From contig NZ_VDFP01000009.1 of assembly GCF_009600985.1 (NCBI RefSeq), positions 29,470 to 93,469 on the forward strand: 64,000 nucleotides of DNA. Direction: 5' to 3'. The translations under genes were made by a program, and so were the position numbers. The DNA is from Companilactobacillus halodurans. Its GTDB lineage: Bacteria; Bacillota; Bacilli; Lactobacillales; Lactobacillaceae. How positions within the stretch are numbered: position 1 is the first letter of the stretch; every line of letters starts with the position of its first letter. Below, in pieces: positions 48,874 through 56,435 of the stretch. Below the pieces are notes generated by a model. That model searched no databases, had not been told where the DNA came from, and saw only the letters and a list, made by a program, of their open reading frames with translations.

Positions 48874-50028
48874 ATGGATCCAATTGTAATCATAGATGCA
48901 AAACGAACAGCTATTGGCAAATTCAGAGGTCAATTTGCTAATTTAACAGCCGTTCAATTAGGAACTAAATTAGTTGCCAAACTTTTAAAAAATAATCACG
49001 TTGACCCCAAAATCGTTGATCAATTCATTTTTGGAAATGTTTATCAAAGCGGTTTGGGTCAAAATAGTGCTCGTCAAATTGCTTTAAATGTCGGCGGCCG
49101 AGTAGATTCAACAGCCATGACGGTAAATCAAGTTTGCGGTTCAGGTATGAAAGCCATTTATGAAGGCGTCTCAGCTATCACGATGGGCAATGCTGAAATT
49201 GTCGTTTCAGGTGGCGTTGAAAGTATGTCAAATGCTCCATTTTATGCTCCAAGAATTGGTAAAATGGAAGCTGAAGAAAAGCTATCCGATACTTTGTTCA
49301 ATGATGGCTTGAACGATGCTTTCAACCATTTGCCAATGGGAATGACAGCTGAAAACGTTGCTAAGAAGTATCATATCACTCGAGAACAACAGGACCAATT
49401 TGCCTTTCAATCGCATCAAAAAGCTTATCGCGCTAAAGAAAAATTAGCTAAAGAAATTATTCCAATTGAAGTGGATGAAACAAGCGTGACGACTGATCAG
49501 TCAGTTAGACCAACGACAACTTTGGAACAGATGGGGCAATTACGAACTGTCTTTGAAAAACATGGTACAGTAACAGCAGGTAATTCTTCGCCAATCAATG
49601 ATGGAGCTGCTGCCGTTATTTTGATGCGTGCAAGTCGTGCTAAGGAATTAGGTTTAACTTATGTTGCTGAAATTACTGGCTATACTGAAGTAGGTATCGA
49701 CCCAAACTATATGGGCTACGCACCTTATTATGCAATCAAAAAATATTTCGATCGTTACAAAACTGATTTAGATGATTACGATTTATTTGAAGTCAATGAA
49801 GCTTTTGCAGCTCAAGCAGTGGCTGTTAGTCGAGATTTAAAGATTCCCGAAGATAAGTTAAATATTTATGGTGGTGCGATTGCTTTAGGACACCCCTTAG
49901 GTGCCACAGGAAGTCGAATGATTGCCACTTTGATAAACTCTTTACAACAGGAAGAAAAGCAAACTGGCCTTGCTTCATTATGTATTGGTGGAGGTATGGC
50001 TATGGCAATGGGTATTAAATTAGTATGA
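48874..50028 (+). CDS. Acetyl-CoA C-acetyltransferase (thiolase)
   Basis: 384 residues. The nucleophile Cys88 lies in VNQVCGSGMKA, and the later active-site residues in NEAFAAQAVA, GGAIALGHPLGATGSRM and the C-terminal LCIGGGMAMAM. It condenses two acetyl-CoA into acetoacetyl-CoA, the first step of the mevalonate route. AAGGGA precedes the ATG. The stop overlaps mvaA (ATGA), so thiolase, reductase and synthase form one operon. Confidence 0.95.
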   Translation: MDPIVIIDAKRTAIGKFRGQFANLTAVQLGTKLVAKLLKNNHVDPKIVDQFIFGNVYQSGLGQNSARQIALNVGGRVDSTAMTVNQVCGSGMKAIYEGVSAITMGNAEIVVSGGVESMSNAPFYAPRIGKMEAEEKLSDTLFNDGLNDAFNHLPMGMTAENVAKKYHITREQQDQFAFQSHQKAYRAKEKLAKEIIPIEVDETSVTTDQSVRPTTTLEQMGQLRTVFEKHGTVTAGNSSPINDGAAAVILMRASRAKELGLTYVAEITGYTEVGIDPNYMGYAPYYAIKKYFDRYKTDLDDYDLFEVNEAFAAQAVAVSRDLKIPEDKLNIYGGAIALGHPLGATGSRMIATLINSLQQEEKQTGLASLCIGGGMAMAMGIKLV

Positions 50029-51263
50029 AAATTTACCAAATGACCGATGAAGAACGAATTAAATTATTATTGGATAGCGGTTATCTGACTGCTGCTCAAG
50101 CTAAAGAATTAGAAGAACGTAAAACTATTTCTAAAGATTTAGCCGATAGTTTGAGCGAGAACCAAATTGGCAGTTTTAGTTTGCCATATGGTTTTGCAAC
50201 GGACTTCTTGATCAATGGGAAAAATTTTTTAGTACCGATGGTCACTGAAGAACCATCAGTTGTGGCGGCAGCTTCAAATGGCGCTAAACGCATTAAGCAC
50301 AGTGGGGGGTTCAAGACTTTTCCAAGTTCTCGAATTATTTATGGACAAATAGTTTTGGAAAACCTCACTCAAGAAGCTAATGAAAAATTGGAAGCAGCTG
50401 ATTCTGAAATTTTTGCGTTTGCCCAACAAGCTCATCCAAGTTTACTCAAACGTGGCGGTGGCGTCGTATCGATGCATTTTAACCACTATCAGGATTTTAC
50501 TGAGGTGGAATTAGGAATTAACACGGTTGATGCGATGGGGGCTAATTTAGTCAATACTATTTTGGAGAAGACAGCTCATAAAATATCAACTTTGATTTCA
50601 GGGGATGTTTTATGCAGCATCTTATCTAATAGTGGTCAAGGACAAGTCATTACTGTTGAAGCAAAAGTTAATTTTGAAGATTTGGCAACTAAAAAAATGA
50701 CTGGTTCTGAGGTGGCTTCAAGAATCGTTAAATTATCCAAGTTTGCCCAACAGTCCGTTAAACGTGCTGTTACGCACAATAAGGGTATCATGAATGGTGT
50801 CGATGCGGTTTTGTTAGCAACCGGCAATGATTTTAGAGCTCAAGAAGCAGCAGCCCACAGTTTTGCTTTTGAATCAGGGCAATATCAGCCCTTTAGCCAG
50901 TGGCGAATTGAATCGAATCAATTGATAGGAACTTTGAAGATGCCAGTAGAATTAGGCAGCGTCGGCGGAGCTATAAGAGCTTTACCAATGGCACAATTGA
51001 GCTTAGCTATTATGAAGATTACTAGCAGTAAAGAACTTCAATGCGTTGTTTCTTCGGTTGGTTTAGCTAATAATCTTTCAGCCTTACGTGCTTTAGTGAC
51101 AACTGGGATTCAAGCTGGGCACATGAGTTTACAAAGTAAATCTTTGGCAATTTCTGCTGGAGCAATTGGACAAGAAATTGACCAAGTGTCGAAGAAATTG
51201 AATCAAACAAAAGATTATTCATTGCAGAATGCACAAAATATTTTATTGGAGTTGAGAAAATAA
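50025..51263 (+). CDS. mvaA: Hydroxymethylglutaryl-CoA reductase (degradative/class II type)
   Basis: 412 residues with ENQIGSFSLPYGFA near the N-terminus, the substrate region EEPSVVAAASNGAK, then GVDAVLLATGND and the conserved VSSVGLANNLSALRA. It reduces HMG-CoA to mevalonate. It overlaps the thiolase gene by 4 bp and is 3 bp from mvaS. In some lactic acid bacteria thiolase and reductase are fused; here they are separate frames. Confidence 0.95.
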   Translation: MKIYQMTDEERIKLLLDSGYLTAAQAKELEERKTISKDLADSLSENQIGSFSLPYGFATDFLINGKNFLVPMVTEEPSVVAAASNGAKRIKHSGGFKTFPSSRIIYGQIVLENLTQEANEKLEAADSEIFAFAQQAHPSLLKRGGGVVSMHFNHYQDFTEVELGINTVDAMGANLVNTILEKTAHKISTLISGDVLCSILSNSGQGQVITVEAKVNFEDLATKKMTGSEVASRIVKLSKFAQQSVKRAVTHNKGIMNGVDAVLLATGNDFRAQEAAAHSFAFESGQYQPFSQWRIESNQLIGTLKMPVELGSVGGAIRALPMAQLSLAIMKITSSKELQCVVSSVGLANNLSALRALVTTGIQAGHMSLQSKSLAISAGAIGQEIDQVSKKLNQTKDYSLQNAQNILLELRK

Positions 51264-51266
51264 ATT

Positions 51267-52421
51267 ATGGATATAGGTATTGATAAAATAGGTTTTTATG
51301 TTCCTAAAGATTATATAGATATTGTTGAATTAGCCGAAGCACGTGACGTCGATCCTAATAAATATACGATTGGAATCGGTCAAGACAAACAGGCGGTCCC
51401 TCAACCTTATGAAGATGCTGTTACTTTGGCTGCCAGTGCGGCTGATAAAATTTTGACGGATGAAGACAGAGAAAAAATTGGTCTCTTTATTGTCGGAACC
51501 GAAAGCAGTGTTGATGAATCTAAATCAACGGCTGCCTTTTTAAGCAATTTGTTGGAATTACCTGAAGACATTCGTTCATACGAAATTAAGCAGGCTTGTT
51601 ACGGTGCTACTGCTGGATTGCAATCAGCTTATGATTTTATCAACGGCAATCCTGATAAGAAAGCTCTTGTCATTGCAACAGATATTGCTCGCTATGGTAT
51701 CAATACTCCTGGTGAAGTAACGCAAGGTGCTGGTGCTGTCGCCATGATAATCAGTCAAAATCCTCGGGTTTTGAAATTTGACCACAAGTCAGTTTATATG
51801 ACAAGAAATGTCGGTGATTTCTGGCGTCCAACCTTCTCCAAGACTGCTTTTGCTCGTGGCAAATTCTCCAATGAAGTCTACGTTGACTTCTTTACGACCC
51901 TTTGGAGAAAGTATCGTGCACAATATGATGCAACTGCTGAAGATTTCTCAACAATGTTGTTCCATATTCCTTATACGAAAATGGGAACTAAGGCTTTGAG
52001 AACGCTTGAAGGCAATGTTCCCGATGATAAATATGAAGAATTGACAAAACATTATCAAGAGAGTATCAAATTCAGTCGGGCCGTTGGTAATTTGTATACT
52101 GGCTCACTATATTTAGGATTATTGTCATACTTAGTCAATGGTGCTCAAGAAAATGAAAAGATATTGATGTTTAGCTACGGTTCAGGTGCTGTTGGGGAAT
52201 TGTTCAGTGCTGAAATACAACCAGGTTTTGAAAGCGTGATTGATAAAGCTGCCATTGAAGATGAGTTGGCAAATCGTCAAAAAATCAGTATCGAAGATTA
52301 TGAGAAAATCTACCAAGTCGAATATGAAGATGGTGCAAGCATTGATGCTGAAGAGGTTGACACTAAGTTTTATCTCAGTGGCATTAGAGAAAATGAACGT
52401 TTATATAAAGTGAAGAGATAA
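51267..52421 (+). CDS. mvaS: Hydroxymethylglutaryl-CoA synthase
   Basis: 384 residues with the nucleophile Cys111 in EIKQACYGATAG, Glu79 in VGTESSVDES, and the later FHIPYTKMG and SYGSGAVGELFS motifs. It joins acetyl-CoA and acetoacetyl-CoA to HMG-CoA. It lacks its own good Shine-Dalgarno sequence and is probably coupled to mvaA. The promoter of the first of the twin RNAs begins 4 bp after its stop; no terminator lies between. Confidence 0.96.
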   Translation: MDIGIDKIGFYVPKDYIDIVELAEARDVDPNKYTIGIGQDKQAVPQPYEDAVTLAASAADKILTDEDREKIGLFIVGTESSVDESKSTAAFLSNLLELPEDIRSYEIKQACYGATAGLQSAYDFINGNPDKKALVIATDIARYGINTPGEVTQGAGAVAMIISQNPRVLKFDHKSVYMTRNVGDFWRPTFSKTAFARGKFSNEVYVDFFTTLWRKYRAQYDATAEDFSTMLFHIPYTKMGTKALRTLEGNVPDDKYEELTKHYQESIKFSRAVGNLYTGSLYLGLLSYLVNGAQENEKILMFSYGSGAVGELFSAEIQPGFESVIDKAAIEDELANRQKISIEDYEKIYQVEYEDGASIDAEEVDTKFYLSGIRENERLYKVKR

Positions 52422-52424
52422 ATA

Positions 52425-52453
52425 TTGTAAACGCTTACTTAAGGTGTTATATT
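52425..52453 (+). promoter_or_regulatory. Promoter of twin RNA 1, overlapped by a cre site
   Basis: TTGTAA (52425-52430), 17 bp, TATATT (52448-52453). The cre-like TGTAAACGCTTACT (52426-52439) covers the -35 and half the spacer, so CcpA binding should repress. Predicted start is G52460. Confidence 0.75.
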
Positions 52454-52459
52454 AAAGAC

Positions 52460-52849
52460 GTGGTAAAGATGGAATGTCAAGAACTGTAGCCCTAAAAGAT
52501 TTTGATTCAGAAAGTTTTATCGTTTCTAGGAGATGGTAGGATTAGTAGAAAGCAAAAGAAAATTAAGATTACAGCTCAACGGCATTTTAGGAGCTAGCGA
52601 TAATAGTTAACATAAGATCGACTTATAAATATTATTTAGTCGCACAAGATCAATACATGGTTCGCTAGGATCCTTTAGTTGAACAAATAAGAAAAGATTC
52701 ATACATAGTAAGATATGTTTCAAGTAGTAAGATTCATTTAATTAGATTCATTTGAGTTTAGATTTATTTTAACGTTGATGAAACTGCAGTAAATTTCATC
52801 TTACCACTTATATCTAGCTAGGGGCTCTCAATAAGGAGAGTCCTTTTTT
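52460..52849 (+). ncRNA. Twin structured RNA 1 (about 390 nt)
   Basis: No long ORF; shared with the RNA at 52957-53322 over many blocks. Predicted helices: the 5' end GTGGTAAAGATG (52460-52471) with CATCTTACCAC (52797-52807); ACTGTAG (52483-52489) with CTGCAGT (52784-52790); CTAGCGA (52594-52600) with TCGCTAG (52662-52668); AGCTC with GAGCT; CGACT with AGTCG. The last three differ in RNA 2 with compensating changes. It ends in a terminator (GGGCTCTC/GAGAGTCC, T6). I do not recognise it as tmRNA, RNase P RNA, 6S or SRP RNA. Function unknown. Confidence 0.75.
52821..52849 (+). terminator. Terminator of twin RNA 1
   Basis: GGGCTCTC and GAGAGTCC with a 6-nt loop and a T-run. Confidence 0.88.
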
Positions 52850-52921
52850 AGTGCCAAAAAAGCTTGATATATAGGTATTTGTTTAGAAGAAAAAATTTAA
52901 GCAAAATCAGATAGTTTAAAA

Positions 52922-52950
52922 TTGTCAGCGGTTACAAAACGTGCTATATT
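52922..52950 (+). promoter_or_regulatory. Promoter of twin RNA 2, overlapped by a cre site
   Basis: TTGTCA (52922-52927), 17 bp, TATATT (52945-52950), the same spacing as RNA 1. The cre-like TGTCAGCGGTTACA (52923-52936) covers the -35, one mismatch from consensus. Predicted start is G52957. Confidence 0.75.
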
Positions 52951-52956
52951 AAAGAT

Positions 52957-53322
52957 GTGGTAAAGATGAAGTGTCAGGAACTGTAGCCCTAGAAGATTTT
53001 GATTCAGAAAGTTTTATCAGACTGTTAGTATCAGACTATGAGTAAGATAGAATCAGTATAAGCAAATGAAAGTTAGAGTCAGTACAGTTCAACGACATTT
53101 TTGAAACTAGTGCCAAAAGTTAACATAAGATCGACCTAAAAAGTAGTCGCGCAAACTCATTACGTGTTGCACTAGGATTCATTAGTTGAACAAATATCCG
53201 TAACAGGATCGTAAGAATGTTTTTTTAAGTAGTAAGATTCATTTAAAGTTAATGAAACTGCAGTAAATTTCATCTTGCCACTTGTAAAAAAAGGGCCTCC
53301 ACGTGGTGGAGGTTCTTTTTTT
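52957..53322 (+). ncRNA. Twin structured RNA 2 (about 366 nt)
   Basis: Paralogue of the RNA at 52460-52849. Predicted helices: GTGGTAAAGATG (52957-52968) with CATCTTGCCAC (53271-53281); ACTGTAG (52980-52986) with CTGCAGT (53258-53264); CTAGTGC (53107-53113) with GCACTAG (53169-53175), where RNA 1 has CTAGCGA/TCGCTAG. Blocks such as AGTTAACATAAGATCGAC and TAGTTGAACAAATA are nearly identical in both. It ends in GGCCTCCAC/GTGGAGGTT plus T7, a different terminator sequence from RNA 1. Function unknown. Confidence 0.75.
53290..53322 (+). terminator. Terminator of twin RNA 2
   Basis: GCCTCCAC, 3-nt loop, GTGGAGGT, then T7. Confidence 0.92.
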
Positions 53323-53355
53323 AGTTCTAATAAATAGATTATTAATTTAAGAAAC

Positions 53356-53393
53356 AAAAAAGCTGAATCCCTCACAGATTCAGCCTTTATTTA
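53356..53393 (-). terminator. Terminator of the 3D/SLAP protein gene
   Basis: AAAAAAGCTGAATC and GATTCAGCCTTT pair around a 7-nt loop; the A-run reads as T-run on the minus strand. Confidence 0.88.
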
Positions 53394-53407
53394 TCTCTAT
53401 TTGATTT

Positions 53408-54208
53408 TTAACTTAAAACTTGAACAGTAACGTTTTGACGACCAAATTGAAGTGCTTGCGAGTTAGGCATAGCGACATCTAATTGATTTGGATTGCTGTA
53501 AGCAAAAAGTCCAGTATCATTTACAACGCGATCGTAAACATTGCCATTACTATCAGTAATTCTTAAATGTGTTCCCTTAGGGAATTTGGAAAGGTTAGCA
53601 GCAACGCCGCTGTAACCCATATTTGAACCTAGAACAACAGGATCATATGCCGTAGCTGACATTGTCAAAGTTTCTTTAACATTATCATCTGACATGTATT
53701 TTCCATTGATCCATTGACTCATACCAACGTCATACCATGTATTGCCACTGTTATCAGTCTTACTTGCGTAAACGTGTAATTCCATACCTCCTGAAACTGT
53801 GGAACCAGTAAAGGTACCATTTGGAGAGTCATAAAGATTTACACCACCATTAGCTTTTACATACATATTTTTATCTAAAGTTATAGTAGGAGCACTTGTT
53901 GAAATATCATTTGAGCTTACCCATTCGTTAGCACCAACTTGATAGTAAGTGGTTGAATCAATTGTGACTGTGCCACTGTAAGCCCAAGCTGATTTGCTAG
54001 CTAGGCCACGTCCAAGTTTAGTAATTTGACCGTTGTTTGTTGGTGAACCGTAAAGCAAAGCTACATTTGTGTTTGTAACATAAACAACACCACTAGTAGT
54101 TGAACTTGAAACTGTTGCAGCGTCGGCAGTTTGTGCTTGAGCACCAACCCCAATCAATGCAAGTGTTGAAACTGTGAATAGTGACGCTACAAAATTTTTG
54201 ATCTTCAT
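53408..54208 (-). CDS. Secreted SLAP- and 3D-domain protein, probable wall-acting enzyme
   Basis: 266 residues. A signal peptide (about 1-30, cleavage likely near ADAA) is followed by two SH3/SLAP-like repeats (YYQVGANEWV, WYDVGMSQWI). The C-terminal 3D domain (about 180-266) has the aspartate positions TAYDPV, VVNDTG and LDVAMP. 3D domains resemble MltA and Rpf/Sps-type lytic transglycosylase cores, so peptidoglycan cleavage is inferred. GGGGGA precedes the ATG. An 11-bp direct-repeat array lies upstream, suggesting control by a PhoP-like regulator. Confidence 0.88.
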   Translation of the reverse strand: MKIKNFVASLFTVSTLALIGVGAQAQTADAATVSSSTTSGVVYVTNTNVALLYGSPTNNGQITKLGRGLASKSAWAYSGTVTIDSTTYYQVGANEWVSSNDISTSAPTITLDKNMYVKANGGVNLYDSPNGTFTGSTVSGGMELHVYASKTDNSGNTWYDVGMSQWINGKYMSDDNVKETLTMSATAYDPVVLGSNMGYSGVAANLSKFPKGTHLRITDSNGNVYDRVVNDTGLFAYSNPNQLDVAMPNSQALQFGRQNVTVQVLS

Positions 54209-54310
54209 TATAAGATGATCCCCCGTAAAAAATATATGTTTTGTTTACTAATTTTCTCAACGGAAGTAATCATATAACGTCTAGACCACGAAATGTTGAA
54301 TATCATCCAA

Positions 54311-54361
54311 CTGTAAATGAGTTATAACTTAACTGTAAAGTTAGTGTAATTTAACTGAAAC
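54311..54361 (-). promoter_or_regulatory. 11-bp-period direct repeats, PhoP/PhoB-box-like, before the 3D/SLAP gene
   Basis: On the minus strand five hexamers begin exactly 11 bp apart: GTTTCA (54361), ATTACA (54350), TTTACA (54339), GTTATA (54328) and TTTACA (54317). All fit or nearly fit TTHAYA. The array lies about 105-155 bp before the ATG. No convincing -10 stands at the usual distance, so the exact promoter is open. Confidence 0.65.
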
Positions 54362-54389
54362 ATTACTTTATCAAATTATTAAAAATAAT

Positions 54390-54863
54390 TTATTGGTATT
54401 TCTTAATTCCTTCAAGCATGTCGTCAACATTATTGACCATAAGACCGTTCATTTTGATTAAGCCAATCGTGTAATTATTGATATATGCAAAAGGATTTTC
54501 CCCAATTGTCTTTACAGCTTCAAGCTTTTCGGGATTATTAAATCCATGTTGACGTAAGTCGGTATAAACTCCGATAACAGGGATGTCCTTGCCGAAAGCT
54601 AATCCTATTTCGGAAGCCACTCCATCATCCATTGTGTCGCCATCAAGAATTGCGACTACTAAATCAGAAGAAAGAAGTTCCTTGTTATCTTCTTGGGCAA
54701 TTTTGATTGAGTCAGCGTAATTCATTTTGTCGTTGATATCACCATTTTCTTGGGGTAGATAGACGTCGATTGAGCTGTCCATCTTTCTAATCTTATCGAC
54801 TACGAATTCGTTAAACATCCGGTCTGCTAATGCAAATAAACCATTGGCAAAATAAATTTTCAT
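54390..54863 (-). CDS. Nucleoside 2-deoxyribosyltransferase
   Basis: 157 residues. The family pattern is clear: KIYFANGLF at the N-terminus, then SSDLVVAILDGDTMDDGVASEIGLAFG with the acidic residues of the active site. It exchanges the base of 2'-deoxynucleosides in salvage and is typical of lactobacilli that depend on deoxynucleosides. An AGAGGG Shine-Dalgarno sequence lies before the ATG. Confidence 0.9.
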   Translation of the reverse strand: MKIYFANGLFALADRMFNEFVVDKIRKMDSSIDVYLPQENGDINDKMNYADSIKIAQEDNKELLSSDLVVAILDGDTMDDGVASEIGLAFGKDIPVIGVYTDLRQHGFNNPEKLEAVKTIGENPFAYINNYTIGLIKMNGLMVNNVDDMLEGIKKYQ

Positions 54864-55004
54864 TTAAAAATCCCTCTTTCTTTTATTTGTTCTATGATAT
54901 TTTATCATGGTTGTTTGGGGATTTGGGGGTATGGGTTAAGTTAAAAGCGAAACTTCTTTATGATATGAAGAAATTAAAGTTTAAGAATTTAAAATTTAAA
55001 AATT

Positions 55005-55028
55005 AAAACATTAAAACATCAAAACATG
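55005..55028. repeat. Short 8-bp tandem repeat
   Basis: Three units, AAAACATT, AAAACATC and AAAACATG, preceded by degenerate A/T-rich units. Low-complexity sequence between the deoxyribosyltransferase and the ilvE region. Confidence 0.6.
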
Positions 55029-55069
55029 AAAAAACCAAACCTCTCATTTTTGATTGGTTTGGTTTTTAT
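55027..55069. terminator. Hairpin terminator downstream of ilvE
   Basis: AAAAACCAAACC and GGTTTGGTTTTT form a perfect 12-bp stem around a 14-nt loop. It can end ilvE transcription on the minus strand after passing the repeat element, or act on plus-strand transcripts. Confidence 0.85.
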
Positions 55070-55090
55070 GTTTTATTTGCTAAGTATGCT

Positions 55091-55217
55091 GAAACGAGCT
55101 GCGACAGGGCAACCCATTCCGGTTAAGCCTATTTCACAAATCACTCGCAAAGTGCGGCGAGCAATTCGTGAAATTGTCTTAATCCTCGTGGGCTGGGCGC
55201 CCTGTCTCCGCTCTCTA
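55091..55217 (-). repeat. Structured extragenic repeat, copy 2, directly after ilvE
   Basis: On the minus strand it begins with the ilvE stop (TAGAGAG), like copy 1 after purB. It shares AGCCCACGAGGATTAAGAC and CTTAACCGGAATGGGTTGCC and the tail CTCGTTTC. Outer pairs are GACAGGGC/GCCCTGTC (GCAAGGGC/GCCCTTGC in copy 1) and GAGC/GCTC (GAGT/ACTC in copy 1). The apical hairpin is ATTTCAC...CTCGC with GCGAG...GTGAAAT, unrelated in sequence to copy 1 but equally paired. Confidence 0.8.
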
Positions 55218-56246
55218 TTGTACTTGTTGGATCCATCCTTCTGGTGCTTCTACAGTACCGAATTGGATTCCTGTTAATGTATCATACAATTTCTTAGTAA
55301 CGGGTCCTACTTCTGTTTCACTATAGAATACGTGTAGGTTGCCGTTGTGTTCTAGGCCTCCGATTGGGGAGATTACGGCTGCGGTTCCACAGGCTCCGGC
55401 TTCTTTGAAGCGGTCTAGTTGGTCAACGTAGACGTCTCCTTCTTCTGCTCCCATGCCTAGTCGGTTCTTGGCTAGCCAAAGTAGTGAGTACTTAGTGATA
55501 CTTGGTAGGATTGAAGGTGATTTTGGCGTTACGAAGACGTTGTCTTTAGTAATTCCAAAGAAGTTGGCTGATCCTACTTCTTCAATCTTCTTGTGTTCGA
55601 TTGGGTCTAGGTAAACACAGTCGGCAAATCCGTTGTCGTGAGCTTTTTCTCCTGGGTAGAGGCTGGCGGCGTAATTTCCACCGACTTTACTTTGACCAGT
55701 ACCTTTGTGAGCTGCACGGTCATATTGTGATGTCGTGAAGTTGACTGGTGTTAGGCCACCTTTGAAGTAATTGCCAACGGGCATGGCAAAAATCGTAAAG
55801 ATATATTCTGGTGCGGCGTGGACACCGATTTGTTCACCAGTACCGATAATCAAAGGACGGATATAAAGTGTGGCTCCATTTCCATATGGGGGTACAAAGT
55901 CAGCATTTGCTTTAACAACTGATTTTACTGCCTCGACAAATTTATCTTCTGGGAAAACAGGCATCAAGAGTCTTTCACATGAGTCCTTCAAACGTTTAGC
56001 ATTGCGATCGGGACGGAACAATTGAATGTGGCCGTCCGGTGTACGATAAGCTTTCATACCTTCAAAAGCTGCTTGACCGTAGTGCAAGACTGGGGAAGCC
56101 TCGCTGATGTGAAGAGTACTATCTTCTGTTAGTCCAGCGTCTTGCCATTTACCATCTTTCCAATGAGCAAGAAAACGATAAGGTAAGTCCATGTAATTGA
56201 AACCAAGATTGTTCCAATCAATTTTTTTTGCATCTGCTTTTGCCAT
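55215..56246 (-). CDS. ilvE: Branched-chain amino-acid aminotransferase
   Basis: 343 residues, fold type IV PLP enzyme of the BCAT group. Visible marks are GQAAFEGMKAYR, RPDRNAKRLKDSCERLLMP, the PLP lysine in QSKVGGNYAAS, and EEVGSANFFG. It interconverts leucine, isoleucine and valine with their keto acids; in lactic acid bacteria it initiates their breakdown. AAGGAG precedes the ATG. No T-box leader is visible upstream. Confidence 0.95.
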   Translation of the reverse strand: MAKADAKKIDWNNLGFNYMDLPYRFLAHWKDGKWQDAGLTEDSTLHISEASPVLHYGQAAFEGMKAYRTPDGHIQLFRPDRNAKRLKDSCERLLMPVFPEDKFVEAVKSVVKANADFVPPYGNGATLYIRPLIIGTGEQIGVHAAPEYIFTIFAMPVGNYFKGGLTPVNFTTSQYDRAAHKGTGQSKVGGNYAASLYPGEKAHDNGFADCVYLDPIEHKKIEEVGSANFFGITKDNVFVTPKSPSILPSITKYSLLWLAKNRLGMGAEEGDVYVDQLDRFKEAGACGTAAVISPIGGLEHNGNLHVFYSETEVGPVTKKLYDTLTGIQFGTVEAPEGWIQQVQ

Positions 56247-56435
56247 ATTTTATATCTCCTTTGTTAAATTAAATTTAATAAATTAAAAGATTATTAAATT
56301 TATTAGACTTATCATAATTAATGAACCTCAGAGTGTCAATGGCTAATATTAAAAAAATTTTAAAAGAGGGCCTTTTTTAAGTAAATGTCACGCTAAGTAG
56401 ATACAATATGGATAAATAATAGGCGAGGGAAAAAC

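Noticed and set aside
52460..53322. tmRNA, RNase P RNA or 6S RNA as identity of the twin RNAs
   Set aside because: No tRNA-like ends or tag frame, none of the conserved RNase P core motifs, and too long for 6S; tandem duplication is also unlike these single-copy genes.
53172..53375. 67-codon minus-strand frame inside twin RNA 2
   Set aside because: It covers both terminators and conserved RNA helices, with no ribosome binding site.
55026..55277. 83-codon plus-strand frame
   Set aside because: Its first half is the ilvE terminator hairpin and its second half is the structured repeat and the end of ilvE read backwards; no Shine-Dalgarno sequence.
56247..56435. T-box leader before ilvE
   Set aside because: No T-box sequence or terminator/antiterminator pair is visible; the region is simple A/T-rich sequence.
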